From contig JAZSOH010000030.1 of the NCBI GenBank assembly GCA_045536815.1, positions 1 to 49,406 on the forward strand: a stretch of DNA of 49,406 nucleotides, in the 5' to 3' direction. Both the position numbers and the translations under genes were made by a program. Shown piece after piece: positions 40,063 through 47,742 of the stretch (position 1 is the stretch's first letter; each line of letters starts with the position of its first letter). The notes beneath the pieces were generated by a model that did no database searches, had not been told where the DNA came from, and worked only from the letters and a program-made list of their open reading frames with translations. The stretch is from UMGS1279 sp045536815 (lineage in GTDB: Bacteria; Bacillota; Clostridia; Oscillospirales; Acutalibacteraceae).

Positions 40063-40254
40063 TTAGCCAAAGCAATTAAACTTGAACCAGCCTAAAAGGG
40101 CGGTTTTAAGGTGTCTTTTGGCTCTTTGTCGCATATAGGCGACAGCCTTGCGGCGAACACGCGCTTCTCCGCACGAAAAATTCGGCGGCAGAAACGCTTT
40201 GACTAAGGTGGGGGGAATTAATTTTAAAAACTTACTATAATTATGCCATACGGT
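40063..40254 (-). other. GC-rich, structured intergenic segment beside the phage cassette
   Basis: This 190-base stretch is visibly more GC-rich than its surroundings and contains hairpins such as GTCGC-ATATAG-GCGAC (40128-40143). The minus strand is open for about 60 codons but has no early start codon or ribosome binding site, and the peptide is very basic (VRRKAVAYMRQRAKRHLK). It may be a dispersed intergenic repeat, a non-coding RNA or a relic of the missing cassette end. On the + strand a TATAAT at 40236-40241 without a clear -35 is the only promoter candidate for the cassette. Confidence 0.35.
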
Positions 40255-40307
40255 TTAGCGCGCAATACTGTATGACACTTCGGAAAGACGATGAAAGGAG
40301 AATTTTT

Positions 40308-40997
40308 GTGCAAAAAGAAAATCTTGAAGAAGCGGTTGCTTTAGAAGATTCTGCGTTAGCAACCTCGGAAAACGAAAGTGATAGAGGCGAGTGTATTTCG
40401 GCAGAGCAAAATATAAGCAACCTATCGGGCGAAAATGAAGGCTGTGCCGCCGACAGCAAAAAGGAGTTTGAAACACTTATTAAAGGCAAATATAAGGAAG
40501 CCTTTGACGAAAGGGTTCAAAGTATTATAAATAAGCGCTTCAAAGAAATTAAAAAAAGCGAAGCGAAGGCAGAGAAACGTCCGTCTGCCCCCGCTTCAAA
40601 GGAAGGTTTAAGCCCCACCGAGATTAAGGCTAATAAGGATACAGATTACGCCTTAGAGGCGGCAGAAATAGTTGCTATGGGATATAAAGACTTTCACCTA
40701 GAAAAAGAAATGGAAAACCCAACCTTTAAAGCTCTTTTAGATGGCGGAGTTGACCTGCTTACCGCATATCAAGCGCTTCATATTGATGAAATTATGGACA
40801 CTTCGGTTAGATTTGGAGCAGAAAAAGCCGCAAAGCAAATGGCTGACAGTATACGCTTTAAGGTGGCAAGACCAAGTGAAAACGGACTTTATGATAGAAC
40901 GGGCTTTGGAACAAGAAAAGGAGTTTCCTCGCTTACCCCAAAGCAAAGAAGAGAACTTGCAAGAAGAGCCCTTATGGGCGAAAATGTAGGTTTTTAA
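40308..40997 (+). CDS. Phage scaffold-like protein
   Basis: A 229-residue, highly charged, mostly helical protein. The N-terminal third is acidic. EFETLIKGKYKEAFDERVQ and the C-terminal RPSENGLYDRTG...LTPKQRRELARRALMGENVGF follow the pattern seen in proteins directly upstream of N4-gp56-type capsid genes, which are taken as scaffolds that shape the procapsid and then leave. The start is GTG at 40308 with AAAGGAG seven bases before it; an in-frame ATG at 40272 has no ribosome binding site. No protease domain is visible. Confidence 0.7.
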   Translation: MQKENLEEAVALEDSALATSENESDRGECISAEQNISNLSGENEGCAADSKKEFETLIKGKYKEAFDERVQSIINKRFKEIKKSEAKAEKRPSAPASKEGLSPTEIKANKDTDYALEAAEIVAMGYKDFHLEKEMENPTFKALLDGGVDLLTAYQALHIDEIMDTSVRFGAEKAAKQMADSIRFKVARPSENGLYDRTGFGTRKGVSSLTPKQRRELARRALMGENVGF

Positions 40998-41021
40998 AAA
41001 TAAAATTTAGGAGAAATTAAA

Positions 41022-42212
41022 ATGAGCGAAAATACAGAAAAAACACTTTCCAGCGAAATGAAAACCTATTATAAAGATTTTCTTTGCGACAACGCAAACG
41101 AGAATCTTGTACATGACCAGTTTGGTCAAAAACATCCCATCCCTGAAGGAAGCGGTAAAACTATTGAATTTAGAAAATATTCACCTCTTCCGAAGGCTAC
41201 AAAACCTCTTTCCGAGGGCGTAACCCCCGATGGACAGGAGCTTAAGGTTTCAACCGTTTCGTCTACTGTATCACAGTATGGCGGTTGGGTTGGTATCCCC
41301 GATATGCTCAAGCTTACTACTATTGATAACAATATGGTACAGGCAACCGAAATCTTGGGCGACCAAGCGGGTAGAACTCTTGATACAGTTACAAGGGAGG
41401 TTTTAAACGGAGGAACAAACGTTATGTATGCTCCCATTGTGAAGGATGGCACTGTAACCCCTGTTACTGCACGTTCTTCACTTACTGAGGACGCAAAGCT
41501 TAGCGTTGATATTATTCTTCGCGCTGCCGCAAAGCTTAAAAACAACCTTGCAAAAACTATTGACGGTAGCTATGTTGCCATTATTCACCCCTTTGTTGCA
41601 TACGACCTTATGCGTAGCAGCGAATGGATGGAGGCACACAAATATGCGGCTCCTGAAAATCTTTTCAATGGTGAAATCGGCAAAATCGGCAATGTTCGTT
41701 TTGTTGAGTCTAACGAGGCTAAAATTTGGCGCGGTGATGACCTTACCGCAGAGGCCAGAGAGCTTACTGTTTCGGGTAGTATGAATGCTACTGAAACAGT
41801 TGCTGTTAAAGAAGCAATTTCTGCTACTGATGCAGAAAAGCTTGTTGGTCGAAAGGTTATTATCGGCGGTGTTATGGCTGAGGTTGTTTCGGCAAATGAT
41901 GGCGCACTTGTTCTTGATAAGATGATTACCTGTGCCGATGGTACCAAGGTTTATCCCGGTGAAGGTGGTCAAAATGGTATTTCGGTTTATTCAACACTTG
42001 TTATTGGTGCAAACGCATACGGTGTAACCGAAATTGAAAACGGCGGACTTGAGCACATTGTAAAACAACTTGGCTCTGCCGGTACTGCAGACCCGCTTAA
42101 CCAAAGAGCTTCTGCCGGTTGGAAAGCAACAAAAACTGCTGAGCGTTTAGTGGAAAACTATATGATTCGTATTGAATCTTGTTCCACCTTTGCAGACGAG
42201 TATTCCAACTAA
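41022..42212 (+). CDS. N4-gp56 family major capsid protein
   Basis: A 396-residue HK97-fold-type capsid protein. The N-terminus contains HDQFGQKHPIPEGSGKTIEFRKYSPLPKATKPLSEGVTP; then SQYGGWVGIPDMLKLTTIDN and EILGDQAGRTLDTVTREVLNGGTN are hallmarks of the N4-gp56 family. The C-terminal half includes VAIIHPFVAYDLM and the P-domain-like stretch GKIGNVRFVES. A roughly 70-residue insertion (about 235-310) adds a possible surface domain. TAGGAGAAA precedes the ATG. A hairpin right after the stop may protect this message for high expression. Confidence 0.88.
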   Translation: MSENTEKTLSSEMKTYYKDFLCDNANENLVHDQFGQKHPIPEGSGKTIEFRKYSPLPKATKPLSEGVTPDGQELKVSTVSSTVSQYGGWVGIPDMLKLTTIDNNMVQATEILGDQAGRTLDTVTREVLNGGTNVMYAPIVKDGTVTPVTARSSLTEDAKLSVDIILRAAAKLKNNLAKTIDGSYVAIIHPFVAYDLMRSSEWMEAHKYAAPENLFNGEIGKIGNVRFVESNEAKIWRGDDLTAEARELTVSGSMNATETVAVKEAISATDAEKLVGRKVIIGGVMAEVVSANDGALVLDKMITCADGTKVYPGEGGQNGISVYSTLVIGANAYGVTEIENGGLEHIVKQLGSAGTADPLNQRASAGWKATKTAERLVENYMIRIESCSTFADEYSN

Positions 42213-42220
42213 TATAAAAA

Positions 42221-42245
42221 ACTGAGGCGGCAAAGCCGCCTCAGT
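42221..42245 (+). other. Strong hairpin after the capsid gene
   Basis: ACTGAGGCGGC pairs perfectly with GCCGCCTCAGT around AAA. No T-tract follows, so it is probably an RNA stability or processing element, or a partial terminator, that sets capsid expression above the downstream genes. Confidence 0.7.
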
Positions 42246-42267
42246 AACATAAGAAAGGAAGAATATT

Positions 42268-42618
42268 ATGGAACAGGCAAAAACAGTTGCAGAACTTAAA
42301 GAAGAAATTAAGCTGCTAAAAAAACAGTTATCAGATAAGGCACAGATGGCCGAAATTAAAGATAAAGGCGTTTTAGAGAATGAAAAGTATATGAAAGAAA
42401 TGGTTACCATTAAGCTTTTTAAGGATAACGGAAAATACAAAGACGATGTCTATGTTGCCGTTAACGATAAGTCATATCTTATTCGCAGAGGCGCCGAGGT
42501 AACCGTACCTAGATATATTGAGCAGGCTCTTAAAAACTCCCTTTCACAAGATGAATATGTAGCGTCTTTGGTTGAACGCTTAAGCAACGACTATGTTAAA
42601 AATTCCGCTATGAAATAG
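42268..42618 (+). CDS. Small head-region phage protein
   Basis: A 116-residue protein with an N-terminal coiled coil (AKTVAELKEEIKLLKKQLSD) and a small beta domain (VTIKLFKDNGKYKDDVYVAVNDKSYLIRRGAEVTVPRYIEQAL). The second part resembles short proteins found directly after capsid genes in clostridial phages, where they may be decoration or head-completion factors. AAGGAAG precedes the ATG. Exact role not established. Confidence 0.65.
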   Translation: MEQAKTVAELKEEIKLLKKQLSDKAQMAEIKDKGVLENEKYMKEMVTIKLFKDNGKYKDDVYVAVNDKSYLIRRGAEVTVPRYIEQALKNSLSQDEYVASLVERLSNDYVKNSAMK

Positions 42619-42629
42619 GAGGAGAACTA

Positions 42630-44045
42630 ATGGAATATATTGTAAGCTTTTATGTAGAAGGTTGTAATATAAAGTCGATGGAAAAATTTGTTTCTGCCGA
42701 TAGTTACGGTCATGTAAAAGCCTCGTTTCGTTTCGATGATAGTTGGAAAGGCTTGTTGAAAACCGCCGTTTTCAGAAAAGGGGAACACGCATATCATATT
42801 GTTTTAAGGAATAATGAATGTGATTTTCCTCACGAGGTTTTAAGTGAAGGTGTAGTTACTGTTTCGGTGTTTGGCCTTGCCGACGGGGTAAGGGCAACTA
42901 CAGTCGAAACCTCAATTAATATTAAAAAAAGCGGCTATACAGTTTGTGAGTCAAGGCTTCCGACCCCCGACCCATATGACACATATTTAATGCTTGTTGA
43001 TAATCAGTTTGAGGCAATAAGGGGAATGGCAGAAGAAGTAGAAAGCAACACCGAAGAGGTTAAAATAGCTGCCGGCGAAGTTTGTGAGGCGAAAAATTTG
43101 GTGCTTACATCTGCGGCACAGGTTGAAAATAATACTTGTACTGTAGTTGAAAAATCAAATGAAGTACTAGAAAATGCCGAAAAATCTAATGAATATGCAA
43201 GTATTGCCACTAGGGCATGTGAAATCGCGCAAACAAGCGCTGCAAGAGCCAGAGAGATTACTTTTGATCTTTTGGAAAAACACAACAATTCGGCATCACA
43301 AGCTCATAGTGACATAAGAACCAAAATCAAAGAAGCAGTAAGCATCGCAAAGGGAAAAGCAACCTCAATCACCTTTGAAAATGAGGCTCAAATGTTTTAT
43401 TGGTTAGGAAAAGGTAATCTTTGTCCTTTGCCTAGCGAAGGAACCTTTTCTGTTGGCGGTTACGAAAATTTTGTCGTAACAAATAAGGAAAACGGCAAGT
43501 TTGATATAACTCTTCCAACCACAAATGACCCGCAAAATATGGCACAGTTTTTAAGCGTTAGTCTTGATGCGGGGACCTATACCGTTTCTACCAACAGTAA
43601 CATAATAAAACTAAGCGGTGGTGAAGAACTACCAAAGACAGTAGTTTTAGATGAGCCGGGTGAAATAAGCTTTGTGTTGTTCTCAGAAACGGCAGTAAAT
43701 GAAGAAAATATCTTCATTCAAATTGAAAAGGGTGAAGAAGCTACCGCATTTAAGCCATATATTGAAAATTATACAAGGCCTGATGGCAAAACCGTGAAAG
43801 ATTTGGTTTCGGGAGATAATATTTATATTGTAGAGCTCGGCGTTCCGGATTACTGGTGGGACGGCGAAACTGTTCATCCGCTTGGCGCAGAAAAGCCCTT
43901 TTTGAGTGATTATTGCACTAAAGAGGAAATAAATAACAGATTGGGTGACTTTTCATTTGAAACCATTACCATGACCGAGTACACCGCAAAATTTGATGCG
44001 GGAGAAATTGATGAAGGAAAAATATATTTTGTTTGTGAAGGGTGA
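42630..44045 (+). CDS. Phage appendage protein (BppU-like N-terminus)
   Basis: A 471-residue protein. Residues 1-110 form a beta domain (FYVEGCNIKSMEKFVSADSYGHVKASF ... LPTPDPYDTYLMLVDNQFEAI) like the attachment domains of baseplate/upper-fibre proteins. Residues about 125-255 are a long coiled coil (AEEVESNTEEVKIAAGEVCEAKN). The rest is a beta-rich, possibly carbohydrate-binding head (about 260-400). The C-terminus (YWWDGETVHPLG, EGKIYFVCEG) resembles tail-fibre tips. AGGAGGAG precedes the ATG. It sits between head genes, suggesting a head or neck fibre. Confidence 0.68.
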   Translation: MEYIVSFYVEGCNIKSMEKFVSADSYGHVKASFRFDDSWKGLLKTAVFRKGEHAYHIVLRNNECDFPHEVLSEGVVTVSVFGLADGVRATTVETSINIKKSGYTVCESRLPTPDPYDTYLMLVDNQFEAIRGMAEEVESNTEEVKIAAGEVCEAKNLVLTSAAQVENNTCTVVEKSNEVLENAEKSNEYASIATRACEIAQTSAARAREITFDLLEKHNNSASQAHSDIRTKIKEAVSIAKGKATSITFENEAQMFYWLGKGNLCPLPSEGTFSVGGYENFVVTNKENGKFDITLPTTNDPQNMAQFLSVSLDAGTYTVSTNSNIIKLSGGEELPKTVVLDEPGEISFVLFSETAVNEENIFIQIEKGEEATAFKPYIENYTRPDGKTVKDLVSGDNIYIVELGVPDYWWDGETVHPLGAEKPFLSDYCTKEEINNRLGDFSFETITMTEYTAKFDAGEIDEGKIYFVCEG

Positions 44046-44422
44046 TGTTTTTGAAACTTTTTGATGTAATTATAAAGGTAAAAGAAAAAGCTGAAGAGTC
44101 AAGTGAAACCGAGATTATAGGCATTATCAATACCTTGCAAGCGAAACTGATTTCCAGTGTTTTCGAGCCTTGTCAAATACAAACCAACATAGAATGGTTA
44201 GATAAAGACAGCGACAAAGACACTAAGCTTTTACTTGAAAAGGAGTTTATTGATTTATATTTTTATTATATAATGGCGGTTTTAAGTGCGTTAAATTCTG
44301 ACATAGAGGCGTATGAAAACTATTCGTCACTTTTTCATATAGAATATTCTGAATTTACTTTAAAATTCAGAAAGAATAATTGCCCCAAAAAATCAGTCAA
44401 ACTAGGGGGAAGAAATATATGA
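44045..44422 (+). CDS. Head-tail adaptor-like phage protein
   Basis: A 125-residue helical protein. The C-terminal part, FIDLYFYYIMAVLSALNSDIEAYENYSSLFHIEYSEFTLKF, keeps the pattern of the adaptor/connector proteins found after N4-gp56-type capsids (an L-YLYYLMAQID-N-E---Y-NS--LFN-AY--F-like helix pair). The first half is divergent. The ATG overlaps the TGA of the appendage gene, and its own stop overlaps the next start, so all three are translationally coupled. A GTG just before (44042) is an alternative start. The usual partner, the portal, is missing. Confidence 0.55.
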   Translation: MFLKLFDVIIKVKEKAEESSETEIIGIINTLQAKLISSVFEPCQIQTNIEWLDKDSDKDTKLLLEKEFIDLYFYYIMAVLSALNSDIEAYENYSSLFHIEYSEFTLKFRKNNCPKKSVKLGGRNI

Positions 44423-46269
44423 TTTTGCCCCAGTTAAAGCATTATAATACTGCGGAATATTTTTTCTCTCCAAAAGGAATTGATATTGCTAAAAATAGTG
44501 AAGACTATTTGAGCGATGCAATAAATCTTGAATTTGAAGATGGGTGCCGTACTAGAAAAGCAAGAAGTCTTGCATTACCCCTTTTTGAAAATATCGACCA
44601 AATTATTACCGCCAACCATAGATGCTTTGCGAGATTTGGAAATATTTTAAGGGAAATAGTTAGCGCAGAAGACAATACTTTTGAATTCTCCGAAGATATT
44701 GTTTTGCCAAATGGTGATACCGAGTCAAACAGAAAAATAGTTGAGTTCGGTGAAACAATTTATGTTTTTCCTGATAATATAGCAATAAATCTTGGGATAG
44801 ATATCGAAAAAAGCTTTGGCAAGGGGCTTAGCAGTGAAATAAAATTCCCCTTTATTGCAAAAAACGGAATGTATTTTACTGTAGAGGATGATACGAAAAT
44901 TTGCTATGATGGAATTAACCTTAAGGTTGGAGACAGACTAAGGTTTTCGTGGTGTCCTGATGAGGAATTTGAGGTTTTAAAAAAAGAAAGAGCGGAAACT
45001 GTGAGCGAGACCGAGTGCGTTTTAAAGGGTTACTATATTTGGCTTAGTAAAGAAGTCCCCGATTTAAACAATATACCGTCAGATGCGACCGCCGTTTATT
45101 TTGAACCGTCGGTAAAGCCTATTGCAACCGATTTTAGATTTGGTTATGGGGATATGACCTTTTCATTTAACGGAAATAAAATAGAGCTTTCTACTAATAA
45201 GGGCGGTGCTATAATAAGCGATTATCCGAGCGACTATTTGTATGAGGGGCAAGAGGTATATATAAGAAATACGGGCGGAACTCAAAATTACGGAAAAGCA
45301 ACCGTAACTTCGGTTTCAAAGGATAGTATTTCTTTTGATAAAGTCTTTATTAAGGAAAAATCTAACGACGACGACATTTTGGTTATTAGCCCCGTATTAC
45401 CAACGGTAGATTTTGCCCTTGTTTACAGCGACAGGCTTTGGCTTGTCAGCAACGAGGAAAAACGGTTATGGGCTTCTGCTAAAAATAAGCCTTTTTTGAT
45501 TAGCAAACAAAGTGTAGGCGATACATTTAGTTTTAAGCTAACACAAAACGCAACCGCTTTACTGAATTTTAAAAATCAAGTTTTATGTTTTCACGATAGT
45601 GATTGTACTAAGGTTTACGGAAATGATGCCTCAAATTTTACTGTTACAAAGCTTGGCATTAGCGGAATTCCTTCCTCCTTTGAAAAGACGGCGGGAATTA
45701 TCGGCGATAGCCTTATCTATTGTTCCTATTCGGGAATGAACAAATTTGGTGGATTATTTCTAAAATTTATACCCTCTAAAATAGATTATTCAAAAAGCAT
45801 ATCCGCTATTGTAAATAGGGATAAATACTATATTTTAAATGGCGATAGAGTTTGGGTATATTCTTGTGATAGCGGCAACTGGTCTTGCGAGGACGGTAAG
45901 GGCGTTAAAGAAATTTTCAACTGTAACGGTAAGCGTTGTTACCTTGAAAAAGAGGGTATTTATATTGCCGAGGGGGCTGATTACGAGGTTGATTTTTCTC
46001 TAACAACTCACAGCTTTTTTGAGAAAAATAAAATATATCCTATGAGCGTTAGATTTAAGATTAACTCAAAAAGCAAAGCGACACTAAAGGTGTTGATTTC
46101 AAAGGATGGCGGCGAACTGAAAAGTCTAAAATCGTTCTATATTGAAGGCGAAGAATTTATATCCGCCACCTTGCCTGGTGCTGTGTGTAATGAATTTTGC
46201 ATTAAGCTTGAGGGCACAGGGGATGTACAAATAAGCGGTATTTATGTGAAATATAGGAGGAAAGGGTAA
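44419..46269 (+). CDS. Phage stabilisation/stopper-like protein
   Basis: A 616-residue, beta-rich protein. The N-terminal segment FFSPKGIDIAKNSEDYLSDAINLEFEDGCRTRKARSL follows the pattern of podophage DNA-stabilisation and tail-accessory proteins (a glycine-rich start, then ..DA.NL.FEDG..RTR). The middle contains repeated beta segments that could make a propeller (DFALVYSDRLWLVSNEEKRLWAS, NKFGGLFLKFIPSKIDYSKSISAIVNRDKYYILNG). AGGGGGAAG precedes the ATG at 44419, which overlaps the adaptor stop. It would plug the neck of a portal-bearing particle, yet no portal is present. Confidence 0.6.
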   Translation: MILPQLKHYNTAEYFFSPKGIDIAKNSEDYLSDAINLEFEDGCRTRKARSLALPLFENIDQIITANHRCFARFGNILREIVSAEDNTFEFSEDIVLPNGDTESNRKIVEFGETIYVFPDNIAINLGIDIEKSFGKGLSSEIKFPFIAKNGMYFTVEDDTKICYDGINLKVGDRLRFSWCPDEEFEVLKKERAETVSETECVLKGYYIWLSKEVPDLNNIPSDATAVYFEPSVKPIATDFRFGYGDMTFSFNGNKIELSTNKGGAIISDYPSDYLYEGQEVYIRNTGGTQNYGKATVTSVSKDSISFDKVFIKEKSNDDDILVISPVLPTVDFALVYSDRLWLVSNEEKRLWASAKNKPFLISKQSVGDTFSFKLTQNATALLNFKNQVLCFHDSDCTKVYGNDASNFTVTKLGISGIPSSFEKTAGIIGDSLIYCSYSGMNKFGGLFLKFIPSKIDYSKSISAIVNRDKYYILNGDRVWVYSCDSGNWSCEDGKGVKEIFNCNGKRCYLEKEGIYIAEGADYEVDFSLTTHSFFEKNKIYPMSVRFKINSKSKATLKVLISKDGGELKSLKSFYIEGEEFISATLPGAVCNEFCIKLEGTGDVQISGIYVKYRRKG

Positions 46270-46394
46270 TGGAACTACCCATTAAAGCACTTGAATTTGA
46301 TGCTACAGAGTTTGAAAATAGTAGCGAGGATATAAAAAAGCTCGCCGCATTTTGCGCCGAGCTTTTAGAAGTAATAAAAATTTCTTTAAACTGA
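46269..46394 (+). CDS. Small 41-residue protein at the cassette end
   Basis: A 41-codon frame starting MELPIKALEFDATEFENSSE with AGGAGG nine bases upstream, overlapping the previous stop by one base. The middle part, KKLAAFCAELLEVIK, is predicted helical. It contains the cassette's terminator hairpin inside its own sequence. A real product is plausible given the coupling and ribosome binding site, but a fortuitous frame cannot be excluded. It stops one base before the end of the convergent mntP gene. Confidence 0.5.
   Translation: MELPIKALEFDATEFENSSEDIKKLAAFCAELLEVIKISLN
46336..46366 (+). terminator. Terminator-like hairpin within the last cassette frame
   Basis: AAAAGCTCG (46336-46344) and CGAGCTTTT (46358-46366) pair, with an inner CGC/GCG extension and an ATTTT loop, followed by AGAAG. 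It can also be read in the minus direction as a terminator for mntP. Confidence 0.6.
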
Positions 46395-46395
46395 T

Positions 46396-46965
46396 TTAAA
46401 AAGAAATAATACCAAGGTGTTCAAGTAAAATCTTAACACCAATCAAAACAAGAATTATACCGCCGAATAATTCAGCTTTTGATTTAAGTTTATCTCCAAC
46501 AAGTTTACCTATAATAACGCCGATGGCGGAAAGTATAAAGGTTATTACGCCAATAAGCGAAACTGCCACCCAAATATTAGTTTGTAAGAAGGCGAAGGTA
46601 ACACCGACCGCTAAAGCGTCGATACTTGTTGCAACTGCCATAGGTAGCATATCTTTTGGTGAAAAACCGCAGGAGCAATCCTCCTCTTCATCTCTTTTAA
46701 GAGACTCTTTAATCATATTAAACCCTAAAATAGCTAAAAGAACAAATGCTACCCAATGGTCATATTTTATAATAAGCGATGAAAAGGCTTTTCCGAGAAA
46801 AAAGCCTACAAGAGGCATAAAAGCCTGAAAACCACCAAAATAAAGCCCCGTTATCAAAGGATGACGAGGCTTTATTTTTTGTACAGATAAACCCTTGCAA
46901 ATTGCAACTGCAAAGGCGTCCATCGCTAAAGCGATAGCAGTCGCAATTAGTTCAAAAACACCCAT
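46396..46965 (-). CDS. mntP: Manganese efflux pump MntP
   Basis: A 189-residue membrane protein with six transmembrane segments. The conserved acidic motifs AMDAFAVAICKGL in helix 1 and TSIDALAVGVTF in helix 4 form the metal path. A cytoplasmic stretch DEEEDCSCG lies between helices 3 and 4. AAAGGTG precedes the ATG at 46965; longer upstream frames overlap xpt and are not needed. It exports excess Mn(II) and is coupled to xpt (gap of 10 bases). No yybP-ykoY manganese riboswitch was seen. Confidence 0.9.
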   Translation of the reverse strand: MGVFELIATAIALAMDAFAVAICKGLSVQKIKPRHPLITGLYFGGFQAFMPLVGFFLGKAFSSLIIKYDHWVAFVLLAILGFNMIKESLKRDEEEDCSCGFSPKDMLPMAVATSIDALAVGVTFAFLQTNIWVAVSLIGVITFILSAIGVIIGKLVGDKLKSKAELFGGIILVLIGVKILLEHLGIISF

Positions 46966-46975
46966 AAATACACCT

Positions 46976-47554
46976 TTAGTTATTTTCGCGGAACTTAATT
47001 TCACCGCCGTACATTTCGTCGATAATGGCGAGGCTTTCAACTCTAATGCCCCTGTTTCTGATAAGCTCACCGCCATCTTGAAAGCCTTTTTCTATAGCAA
47101 TACCCGCGCCAACAATTGTCGCACCTGCGTTTGTTACAAGCTCGGCAAGACCATTAAGAGCACTGCCTTTTGCTAAAAAGTCATCAATAATCAAAACTCG
47201 GTCGTCTTTATTTAAAAACTCTTTAGAAACTATAATGTCATAAACTCTGCCATGTGTAAAAGATTCAACACGGCTTTTGTATGTATCGCCCGCAATGTTT
47301 TTGGTCTGAGTTTTCTTTGCAAAAACAACCGGAACACCGAAGTGCTGAGCTGCTATACAGGCTATACCAATTCCTGAAGCCTCAATAGTTAAAATTTTGG
47401 TTATTTTTTCGCCCTCGAAACGTCTTTTAAATTCTTTACCAAGCTCGTTTAAAAGAGAAACGTCAATTTGGTGATTTAAAAAACTATCAACCTTTAAAAC
47501 GTTTCCTTCTTTAATTTTGCCGTCTTTTACAATTCGTTGTTCTAAAAGCTTCAT
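46976..47554 (-). CDS. xpt: Xanthine phosphoribosyltransferase
   Basis: A 192-residue purine-salvage enzyme converting xanthine to XMP. MKLLEQRIVKDGKIKEGNVLKVDSFLNHQID is the typical Xpt start, IASIGIA-like TIEASGIGIA contacts the base, and the PRPP loop is VLIIDDFLAKGSA. AGGGCGGT precedes the ATG. The leader shows no guanine riboswitch, which is common before xpt in Bacilli. It supplies XMP, the substrate of the GMP synthase encoded at 14.7 kb. Confidence 0.94.
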   Translation of the reverse strand: MKLLEQRIVKDGKIKEGNVLKVDSFLNHQIDVSLLNELGKEFKRRFEGEKITKILTIEASGIGIACIAAQHFGVPVVFAKKTQTKNIAGDTYKSRVESFTHGRVYDIIVSKEFLNKDDRVLIIDDFLAKGSALNGLAELVTNAGATIVGAGIAIEKGFQDGGELIRNRGIRVESLAIIDEMYGGEIKFRENN

Positions 47555-47590
47555 ACTAACCGCCCTTAATTTTAAACATATTTTAAAATT

Positions 47591-47619
47591 ATTTTATTAT
47601 ATTTTGAGTTAAATTTCAA
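47591..47619 (-). promoter_or_regulatory. Promoter of xpt-mntP
   Basis: On the minus strand, a -35 TTGAAA (complement of 47614-47619) and a -10 TAAAAT (complement of 47591-47596) with 17-base spacing. Confidence 0.65.
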
Positions 47620-47679
47620 GATGTTTGTATAAAGATTAGCTAAAAATATGTTATGTATTTAAAAAGGCAAGAAAGATTG

Positions 47680-47708
47680 TTGATTTTAGAGGGGAAATAA
47701 GTTATAAT
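47680..47708 (+). promoter_or_regulatory. Promoter of the hydroxyacid dehydrogenase-dut operon
   Basis: A -35 TTGATT (47680-47685) and a -10 TATAAT (47703-47708) with 17-base spacing, divergent from the xpt promoter. Confidence 0.75.
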
Positions 47709-47742
47709 TTTAATATAAATATATGTTTTACGGAGAACTTGT

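Larger units (their letters stand above)
40308..46394 (+). mobile_element. Phage-derived structural gene cassette (capsid without packaging genes)
   Basis: Seven collinear + strand genes are packed with overlaps or short gaps: scaffold-like, major capsid, small head-region protein, appendage protein, adaptor-like, stabilisation-like and a 41-codon frame. The order resembles the head region of phages with an N4-gp56-type capsid. Terminase, portal, tail tube, integrase, repressor, replication and lysis genes are absent. Chromosomal SDR/uvrC (left) and mntP/xpt (right) genes adjoin directly. No attachment repeats were found. Each frame has a good ribosome binding site and no stops, so the cassette is not obviously decayed. 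Confidence 0.75.

Noticed and set aside
41022..42212. Encapsulin-type nanocompartment
   Set aside because: The protein has N4-gp56-type capsid motifs and phage head neighbours, and no cargo enzyme with a targeting tail lies next to it.
46966..47076. Longer N-terminus for MntP (start at 47076)
   Set aside because: The extension overlaps xpt coding sequence, lacks a ribosome binding site and does not match the family. ATG at 46965 has AAAGGTG.
47555..47700. Guanine/xanthine riboswitch before xpt
   Set aside because: The leader is short and AT-rich and lacks the conserved purine-riboswitch core. Only a sigma-A-type promoter is visible.
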